A DNA stretch of 5,515 nt from Bacteroidota bacterium. GTDB taxonomy: Bacteria; Bacteroidota; Bacteroidia; Chitinophagales; UBA2359. Location of the stretch: positions 1 through 5,515 of the forward strand of contig JAHDCM010000273.1 of NCBI GenBank assembly GCA_020629895.1, read 5' to 3'. The notes beneath the pieces were generated by a model. The model saw only the letters and a program-made list of their open reading frames with translations, made no database searches and had not been told where the DNA came from. Made by a program: the position numbers and the translations under genes. Shown here one piece after another: positions 1 through 5,515 of the stretch. Each line of letters starts with the position of its first letter. The first letter of the stretch is position 1.

Positions 1-8
1 GACACGCC

Positions 9-3000
9 CTACTTCCGATCATAATTCAAACTCGGAGCCAACCATTTCTCCATCTCCTTGATGCCCATTTCTTTTCGTTGTGCCAAATCCTCCACTTGAT
101 CTTTCGTAATACGACCAATACCAAAATAGGTACTTTTATCGTGAGAGAAATAATACCCACTAACAGCCGCAGCAGGATACATCGCACAACTTTCTGTAAG
201 GCGAATACCTATTGCTTCCTCCACTTGAAGGAGTTCAAAAATAGTGCGTTTTTCAGTATGATCAGGACAAGCAGGATAACCTGGCGCAGGACGAATACCA
301 ACATATTTTTCAGCGATCAACTCATCATTAGATAAAGTTTCTCCTTGGTCATACGCCCAGAATTCCTTTCGTACACGCTCATGCATTCGCTCGGCCAATG
401 CTTCCGCCAAACGATCCGCAAGTGCCTTGAGTAAAATGGCATTATAATCGTCTTGATTCGCTTCGAAACGCTGTACATGTTCCTCAATACCAATCCCTGC
501 CGTCACCGCAAAACAACCCACATAATCGGCTTTGCCACTAGATTTGGGAGCTACAAAATCGGCTAGACTTCGGTTGGGTAATCCTTCGGCTTTTTGCACC
601 TGTTGGCGCAGCGTGTAAAATTGTGTTTGTGTTGTTTGGCGTGTTTCATCCGTATAAATCTCAATGGTATCACCCGCAACCACATTGGCGGGAAATAAGC
701 CAATAACTGCTTTGGCGGTGAGCCATTTTTCATCTATAATTTGTTGGAGCAATGCCTGTGCATCATCAAATAATTTTTGAGCCGTTTCACCCATCTGCGG
801 ATCGTCCAAAATAGCAGGATACTTGCCCTTGAGCTGCCAGCTACTAAAAAAGGGTGTCCAGTCGATATAGTCGCGGAGTTCAGTAAGGGAATAAGCCTCA
901 AAAACTTGTACACCTAGTTGCTTTGGTACAGGTGGGTTATAATTTGCCCAATCAGTTGCAAAGCCATTTTGACGGGCTTTTTCGATAGCTAAGTAACTAC
1001 GTTTGTCTTGTTTATTAGCAAATCGCTCGCGGAAGGCATCGTATTTTTGAACGACTTCTGCCATAAAAGAAGCCTTCGAGTCTTCGCCAAGTAAATTACT
1101 CACTACTGGCACACTACGAGAGGCATCCAATACATGCACCGTAGGCCCTTTGTATTTGGGGGCAATTTTAACGGCTGTATGCATCTGACTCGTGGTAGCT
1201 CCCCCAATCAATAAGGGAATTTCAAAACCCTGCCGTTCCATTTCTTCAGCTACAAATACCATTTCATCAAGAGAGGGAGTAATCAATCCACTCAAACCAA
1301 TGACATCTACTTTTTCTTCTTTGGCTTTTTGCAAAATTTTGGAGGCAGGAACCATCACTCCCAAATCTATTACTTCATAATTATTACAAGCAAGCACCAC
1401 TCCGACAATATTTTTTCCAATATCATGCACATCTCCTTTGACGGTAGCCATGAGTATTTTGCCTTGTGAACTCGAAAGATTCCCACTTTGTCGCTTTTCT
1501 TCTTCAATAAATGGAGTCAAATAAGCCACCGATTTTTTCATCACCCGCGCACTTTTCACCACTTGTGGTAAAAACATCTTTCCTGCCCCAAACAAGTCAC
1601 CAACCACATTCATTCCATCCATCAATGGCCCTTCAATCACTTCTAATGGGCGGTCATATTTTTGGCGGGCTTCTTCAGTATCCGCCTCCACATGGCTCAT
1701 GATTCCTTTTACTAAGGCATGTTTCAAACGTTCTTCTACACTTCCTTCTCGCCAAGTTTCGTCTATTTCTCGCTTTTTGCCCGATCCTTTTACTGTTTCT
1801 GCATACTCTACCAGTTTTTCTGTGGCATCTTCCGAGCGATTAAATAAAACATCTTCTACCAATTGCAGTAAGTCTTTCGGAATTTCTTCATACACCTCAA
1901 TCATTCCTGCATTCACAATTCCCATATCCATCCCTGCTTTAATCGCATGATACAAAAAGGCAGCATGCATCGCCTCTCGTACTACATTATTGCCCCGAAA
2001 AGCAAACGAAATATTACTCACTCCCCCACTCACACTCACCTCTGGCATCAATTCCTTTATTTTTCGAGTTGCTTCGATAAAAGCAACGGCATATTCATTG
2101 TGTTCCTTGATACCAGTAGCTACTGCAAAGATGTTGGGATCAAAAATAATGTCAGCACCTGAAAAGCCCACTTTTTGGGTAAGAATATCGTAGCTTCTTT
2201 TACAAATTTCGACTTTTCGTTCAATGGTATCTGCTTGCCCCTCTTCGTCAAACGCCATGACCACTACTGCGGCTCCGTATTTTTTAATTTTTTTGGCTTG
2301 CTCAATAAAACTCTCCTCTCCTTCTTTCAAACTAATGGAATTAACCACTCCTTTTCCTTGTAAGCATTTCAAACCTGTTTCGATAACTGACCACTTGGAC
2401 GAGTCTACCATCACTGGTAAACGGGCAATTTCAGGATCGGAAGCCATGAGATTCAAAAAGTGCTTCATTGCCGCTTCTGAATCTAACATCCCCTCATCCA
2501 TATTCACATCAATGATTTGCGCACCTCCTTGTACTTGATCTAAGGCAACGGACAATGCCTCTTCGTAATTATCAGATTTAACCAATCTTGCAAACTTGCG
2601 AGAACCAGTTACATTGGTACGCTCTCCTACATTCACAAAATTGCTTTCAGGATAAATGGTTACTCCTTCTAATCCACTTAAACGTAAAAAGGAAGGAATA
2701 AAGGGGATTTCTCGCGGCTTGGCACCTTTTACATCTTTGGCTATTTGTGTAATATGTGCAGGAGTCGTCCCACAACATCCGCCTACAAAGTTCACTAAGC
2801 CACTTTCAGCAAATTCGCGGATAAAGCTACCTGTTTCGGAGGGTTGTTCATCATATTCGCCAAAGGCATTAGGCAAACCTGCATTGGGGTAACAGCTCAC
2901 ATAACAGTCAGCAATTTTAGACAACTCGGCGAGGTATGGGCGCATTTCAACGGCTCCTAGCGAGCAGTTGAGTCCTATACTGAATAAATTGGCGTGACTT

Positions 3001-3689
3001 ACTGAGTTTAAAAAGCCCTCTACGGTTTGCCCAGAAAGCGTACGTCCACTAGCATCAGTGATGGTAAAAGATACCATAATAGGCACTTCTTTTCCTTCCT
3101 GTTCAAATAATTCTTGAATAGCAAATAAGGCAGCCTTACAATTGAGGGTATCAAACACTGTTTCAACCAATAGCACATCGGCTCCTCCATCCACCAAACC
3201 TTTAGCTTGATCGTAGTAAGCCGCTTTAATTTCGTCGAAATACACGGCTCGATAGGCGGGACGATTGACATCTGGTGACAAGGAAGCAGTCACATTCATA
3301 GGGCCAATGGCTCCTGCTACAAAACGCGGCTGAGAGGGGTCTTTTTGCGTGTATTCATCTGCTGCTGCCCTAGCTAATTTAGCCGCAGCATAGTTGATGT
3401 CATAGGCAAAACCTTCTGTCTGGTAATCGCTTTGTGAAATGGCTGTCGCATTAAAGGTATTGGTTTCAATAATATCGGCACCTGCCTCTAAATAACGCCG
3501 ATGTATTTCGGCAATCACTTCGGGTTTGGTGATACATAACAAGTCATTATTTCCTTTCAAATCGCAAGGATGCGCTTTAAATTGTTCTCCTCTAAAATCG
3601 GCTTCTGAAAGTTGATAGGCTTGAATGAGGCTTCCCATCGCTCCATCAATTACTAGAATTTTCTGTTGGACGGCTTCTTGTATGGTCAT
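9..3689 (-). CDS. metH: Cobalamin-dependent methionine synthase (5-methyltetrahydrofolate--homocysteine methyltransferase), complete
   Basis: This cytoplasmic enzyme moves a methyl group from 5-methyltetrahydrofolate through cob(I)alamin to homocysteine, making methionine and tetrahydrofolate. The 1226 residues are colinear with E. coli MetH (1227) as I remember that sequence. The homocysteine domain (about 1-325) has zinc ligands Cys242, Cys305 and Cys306 (GLNCSLG, GGCCGTTP). The folate domain (about 345-640) has FVNVGERTNVTGS at 351-363 and MVDSSKW at 427-433. The cobalamin cap (about 645-735) keeps Phe700 and Leu707. The B12 domain (about 740-880) has GDVHDIGKN with axial His755 plus Asp753 and Ser806, matching the E. 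coli His-Asp-Ser triad. The AdoMet reactivation domain (about 900-1226) has YIDWTPFF with Asp943, and RPAPGYPACPDHTEK with Arg1133 and Tyr1138. The ATG is the only usual start after an in-frame TAA at 3741-3743. There is no clear Shine-Dalgarno sequence. The gene ends in TAG 8 bases from the window edge. No truncation or frameshift is seen, and the identification is very secure. Confidence 0.99.
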   Translation of the reverse strand: MTIQEAVQQKILVIDGAMGSLIQAYQLSEADFRGEQFKAHPCDLKGNNDLLCITKPEVIAEIHRRYLEAGADIIETNTFNATAISQSDYQTEGFAYDINYAAAKLARAAADEYTQKDPSQPRFVAGAIGPMNVTASLSPDVNRPAYRAVYFDEIKAAYYDQAKGLVDGGADVLLVETVFDTLNCKAALFAIQELFEQEGKEVPIMVSFTITDASGRTLSGQTVEGFLNSVSHANLFSIGLNCSLGAVEMRPYLAELSKIADCYVSCYPNAGLPNAFGEYDEQPSETGSFIREFAESGLVNFVGGCCGTTPAHITQIAKDVKGAKPREIPFIPSFLRLSGLEGVTIYPESNFVNVGERTNVTGSRKFARLVKSDNYEEALSVALDQVQGGAQIIDVNMDEGMLDSEAAMKHFLNLMASDPEIARLPVMVDSSKWSVIETGLKCLQGKGVVNSISLKEGEESFIEQAKKIKKYGAAVVVMAFDEEGQADTIERKVEICKRSYDILTQKVGFSGADIIFDPNIFAVATGIKEHNEYAVAFIEATRKIKELMPEVSVSGGVSNISFAFRGNNVVREAMHAAFLYHAIKAGMDMGIVNAGMIEVYEEIPKDLLQLVEDVLFNRSEDATEKLVEYAETVKGSGKKREIDETWREGSVEERLKHALVKGIMSHVEADTEEARQKYDRPLEVIEGPLMDGMNVVGDLFGAGKMFLPQVVKSARVMKKSVAYLTPFIEEEKRQSGNLSSSQGKILMATVKGDVHDIGKNIVGVVLACNNYEVIDLGVMVPASKILQKAKEEKVDVIGLSGLITPSLDEMVFVAEEMERQGFEIPLLIGGATTSQMHTAVKIAPKYKGPTVHVLDASRSVPVVSNLLGEDSKASFMAEVVQKYDAFRERFANKQDKRSYLAIEKARQNGFATDWANYNPPVPKQLGVQVFEAYSLTELRDYIDWTPFFSSWQLKGKYPAILDDPQMGETAQKLFDDAQALLQQIIDEKWLTAKAVIGLFPANVVAGDTIEIYTDETRQTTQTQFYTLRQQVQKAEGLPNRSLADFVAPKSSGKADYVGCFAVTAGIGIEEHVQRFEANQDDYNAILLKALADRLAEALAERMHERVRKEFWAYDQGETLSNDELIAEKYVGIRPAPGYPACPDHTEKRTIFELLQVEEAIGIRLTESCAMYPAAAVSGYYFSHDKSTYFGIGRITKDQVEDLAQRKEMGIKEMEKWLAPSLNYDRK

Positions 3690-3772
3690 TGATGACGGTT
3701 TATTTTCGTTGCAAGAATGATTGTATAACTCGTTGACTTCTTAAAAGGTTGAACTTAGGTAGTTGTATAAAC
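3690..3772 (-). promoter_or_regulatory. Presumed metH promoter and leader region
   Basis: This 83-base AT-rich gap lies between the terminator of the upstream gene and the metH ATG, so any dedicated metH promoter should be here. I found no good match to the Bacteroidota promoter pattern (TTTG near -33, TAnnTTTG near -7), so no exact site is given. The bases before the ATG are A-rich with no AGGAGG-like element, which is common in Bacteroidota. I see no recognisable cobalamin or S-adenosylmethionine riboswitch, and a typical cobalamin riboswitch would not fit. An 8-base direct repeat (plus strand TTGTATAA at 3721-3728 and 3763-3770) is the only pattern that stands out. That a promoter is here is inferred from position alone. 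Confidence 0.4.
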
Positions 3773-3815
3773 AAAAAAGCCACCTTTTATTGTTTTCACA
3801 ACAAAGGTAGCTTTT
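3773..3815 (-). terminator. Intrinsic (Rho-independent) terminator of the VWA lipoprotein gene
   Basis: Read on the minus strand, the arm AAAAGCTACCTTTGTTGT (3815-3798) pairs with the arm starting ACAATAAAAGGTGG, across a GAAA tetraloop at 3797-3794. The stem is about 18 base pairs with one bulged A (3785) and two G-U wobbles (3809 with 3781, 3802 with 3789). It runs straight into six U residues (3778-3773), four of which can also pair with the A-run at the stem base. On the plus strand the two wobbles become C/A mismatches and the downstream T-run is only four long, so the structure is best suited to stop minus-strand transcripts. It lies 45 bases past the stop codon of the VWA gene and separates it from metH. 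Confidence 0.87.
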
Positions 3816-3829
3816 CAGTTATTCTTATT

Positions 3830-3847
3830 GAAGTAAAATGTTACTCC
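3830..3847 (-). other. Small stem-loop in the 3' untranslated region of the VWA gene
   Basis: In the minus-strand transcript GGAGTAA (3847-3841) pairs with TTACTTC (3836-3830) across a four-base CATT loop. This gives seven consecutive pairs including one G-U wobble. The wobble pairs only in minus-strand RNA, as in the terminator that follows 14 bases later. The hairpin starts 13 bases after the stop codon. It has no U-tract of its own, so it is not a second terminator. It might protect the mRNA 3' end or be chance in AT-rich DNA. Confidence 0.4.
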
Positions 3848-3860
3848 ACTATTTTTTTCT

Positions 3861-5378
3861 TTACAACTTACTTGCCCGATCTACTAATTGTAAATACTCT
3901 GCTCGATAAGCTCCTGGATCAAAACTACTCGCATTTTGCCCCCATTGTTTGACTTTATCAAAAGTGGCATCTCCTTTATACTCCGAGTCTCTCAACAACA
4001 GACCAAAAGCCGCTACGGATGCTGCAAATCGGAAGTTTTCGGAAGCACTCGCCCAATCTTGATCTAGGTCAATGGCATCTACCTCAATAAGGGTACTCGT
4101 TCCACCTGTTGGTGTTTTATAACGAAAATCAACACTCAACGGAATGGTATTTAAATAAGTAGCTCGACTCGCCAAGATCACCTCATAAATAGCGGTGACA
4201 TTTTGCCCAGAACCTAACTCTCCCGCATCTTTCTTATCATCTTCAAAATCTTCATTTTCTAATAATCGGTTTTCATAACCTACCAAGCGATACTGCGCCA
4301 CAACAGAAGGATTAAAATCTACTTGAATTTTTACATCTTTAGCAACGGTATATAATTTTCCAAAGTCGTGTATAAATACCTTTTCGGCTTGTTTGATGTC
4401 ATCAATATACTCGTAGGTACCATTGCCATTATTGGCTAATTGCTCTAAAATAGTTTCACGATAATTACCTGTCCCAAATCCGAGGGTCGTGAGGAAAATA
4501 TTTTTTTCCTCTCTTTTCTTTTCAATCAATTCTATTAACTCATCTAAACCAGAAAGTCCAACATTAAAGTCACCATCTGTTGCCATAATAATACGATTGT
4601 TTCCTCCTTCAATAAAATTGGCTTGAGCAATTTCATAAGCTGCCAAAATTCCGCCTTCACCTGCAGTACTACCACCTGCTCCTAGCTCATTGATGGCGTT
4701 TATAATTTTATTTTTTTTGTCACCCGCAGTCGCTTCTAAATGTACACCTGGATTGCTGGCATAAGTAACAATGGCAATGCGATCTTCTTCATCCATCTGA
4801 TTGACAAGCAATTTAATTCCTTCTTTAAATAGTCCTAGTTTGTCATCTGAACTCATCGAACCAGACACATCTACTAAGAAAGTTAGGTTAGACGCAGGAA
4901 GTTGACTGACATCTATCCGCTCTCCTTTAATACCGATTTGAATGAGCTTGTGATCGGAATTCCACGGACAAGTACCCACTTCTGTATTTACCGATAGGGG
5001 ATGTCCATCTTTGGTACTCGGATAATCATAGTCGAAATAATTGATCATCTCCTCAATACGAACGGCATTTTGAGGAGGCAATGAAGAGGTTTTTAAGAAA
5101 CGACGAATATTACTGTAAGAACCTCCATCTGCATCAATCGAAAAGGTCGAAACAGGTTCATCAATGGTTTTGATAAATGCATTTTCGATATATGCTCCAT
5201 ATTCTTCGCCTCCTCCTATCTCTTCTCCTTCACTTGGACTAATATTACCACTAACGACATCTGCGTTATCTAAACTACTATCTGCAAAATTCAAATCACC
5301 ACTTTCATCATCTTTTGAACATTGTGAAAATAGCAAGGTAATTGTACATAATAAGAATAGGATACTTCGTTTTTTCAT
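3861..5378 (-). CDS. YfbK-type von Willebrand factor A domain lipoprotein, probably surface-exposed
   Basis: No enzymatic activity is predicted for this 505-residue protein. VWA domains generally bind protein partners through a metal ion, and the ligand here is unknown. Residues 1-20 form a lipoprotein signal: Lys2, Lys3 and Arg4, a hydrophobic stretch, then LLFSQC with Cys20 as the expected lipidation site. Gln19 just before the Cys is atypical. SKDDE (21-25) resembles Bacteroidota surface-export signals. An acidic, Gly/Ser-rich linker (about 26-62) follows. Residues about 65-150 match the N-terminal vWF_A region of YfbK proteins (TFSIDADGGSYSNIRRFL, AVRIEEMINYFDYDYP). The VWA domain (about 163-335) has a complete MIDAS: Asp170-x-Ser172-x-Ser174, Thr238 and Asp268. 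Residues about 340-505 resemble the YfbK C-terminal domain (DUF3520). E. coli YfbK is about 575 residues. The ATG is the only usual start after an in-frame TAA at 5487-5489, and TAA ends the gene. It has its own terminator, so it is probably not co-transcribed with metH. Confidence 0.93.
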   Translation of the reverse strand: MKKRSILFLLCTITLLFSQCSKDDESGDLNFADSSLDNADVVSGNISPSEGEEIGGGEEYGAYIENAFIKTIDEPVSTFSIDADGGSYSNIRRFLKTSSLPPQNAVRIEEMINYFDYDYPSTKDGHPLSVNTEVGTCPWNSDHKLIQIGIKGERIDVSQLPASNLTFLVDVSGSMSSDDKLGLFKEGIKLLVNQMDEEDRIAIVTYASNPGVHLEATAGDKKNKIINAINELGAGGSTAGEGGILAAYEIAQANFIEGGNNRIIMATDGDFNVGLSGLDELIELIEKKREEKNIFLTTLGFGTGNYRETILEQLANNGNGTYEYIDDIKQAEKVFIHDFGKLYTVAKDVKIQVDFNPSVVAQYRLVGYENRLLENEDFEDDKKDAGELGSGQNVTAIYEVILASRATYLNTIPLSVDFRYKTPTGGTSTLIEVDAIDLDQDWASASENFRFAASVAAFGLLLRDSEYKGDATFDKVKQWGQNASSFDPGAYRAEYLQLVDRASKL

Positions 5379-5515
5379 AATTGCACCAATTTTTGTAGTA
5401 AGTAATGTTGGGTTGTCGTTATAAAAACGGGAAGTGACTAAACTTGGTTGCTTTATCAGAATGACTAGATGATGCGATACATACAGTTATCCCATCATTC
5501 GGTCAACCACTCATT
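5379..5515 (-). promoter_or_regulatory. Non-coding region upstream of the VWA lipoprotein gene
   Basis: These 137 bases hold no supportable gene. The minus strand has stops in all three frames within the first 21 bases from the right edge. One frame reads six codons and then TGA at 5495-5497, which could be the tail of another gene but is too short to judge. The promoter of the VWA gene is expected here, but I found no clear TTTG/TAnnTTTG pair. The most AT-rich element is the imperfect palindrome CGTTATAAAAACG at 5417-5429. Only a weak GGTG lies six to nine bases before the ATG, so no strong ribosome binding site is claimed. Confidence 0.35.

Noticed and set aside
78..2892. Several open frames of 60-105 codons on the plus strand across this stretch
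   Set aside because: They lie antisense inside metH, whose full length matches a well-known family. Their translations show no recognisable domain, so they are treated as shadows of the real gene.
3020..3271. An 83-codon minus-strand open frame in another reading frame
   Set aside because: It is wholly inside the homocysteine-binding part of metH, with no recognisable product or start signal.
3749..3952. A 67-codon plus-strand open frame spanning the terminator and the end of the VWA gene
   Set aside because: It reads through the terminator hairpin and antisense to the VWA gene. Its composition is unlike a protein, and there is no ribosome binding site.
5164..5424. An 86-codon plus-strand open frame over the start of the VWA gene
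   Set aside because: It is antisense to the lipoprotein signal and linker. Its Ser/Pro-rich reading is what the antisense of acidic Gly/Ser codons gives.
5459..5500. Inverted repeat GAATGA / TCATTC near the right edge, possibly a terminator of an upstream gene
   Set aside because: The stem is only six base pairs with a 30-base loop and no U-tract, so it is well within chance.
5495..5515. Possible C-terminal tail (six codons, then TGA) of another minus-strand gene entering from the right edge
   Set aside because: Six codons are too few to show coding character, and stops occur in all frames here, so nothing can be claimed.

Overview
The window holds two complete genes, both on the minus strand. 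It looks like Bacteroidota chromosomal DNA. The sequence is AT-rich, neither start codon has a convincing Shine-Dalgarno sequence, and the second gene encodes a lipoprotein whose cysteine is followed by Ser-Lys-Asp-Asp-Glu, which resembles the lipoprotein surface-export signals described in Bacteroidota. The genus cannot be fixed from this window.

Layout in the direction of transcription (right to left): positions 5379-5515 are a non-coding leader. Positions 3861-5378 encode a 505-residue YfbK-type von Willebrand factor A (VWA) lipoprotein with an intact metal-ion-dependent adhesion site (MIDAS). Its 3' end carries a small hairpin (3830-3847) and then a strong intrinsic terminator (3773-3815). 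An 83-base gap (3690-3772) must hold the metH promoter. Positions 9-3689 encode a full-length, single-chain, cobalamin-dependent methionine synthase (MetH, 1226 residues). All the metal, cobalamin and S-adenosylmethionine (AdoMet) residues I could check are present. Only 8 bases remain after its stop codon.

The genes point the same way, but the terminator between them indicates separate transcription units, and their roles appear unrelated: methionine and one-carbon metabolism in the cytoplasm versus a probable outer-membrane or surface lipoprotein. I found no mobile element, tRNA, rRNA, CRISPR array or recognisable riboswitch. I do not see a new multi-gene system here. The points most worth a second look are the probable surface display of the VWA protein, its unusual lipobox, an A8 tract where a one-base slip in either direction would end translation almost at once, and the tandem hairpins between the genes.
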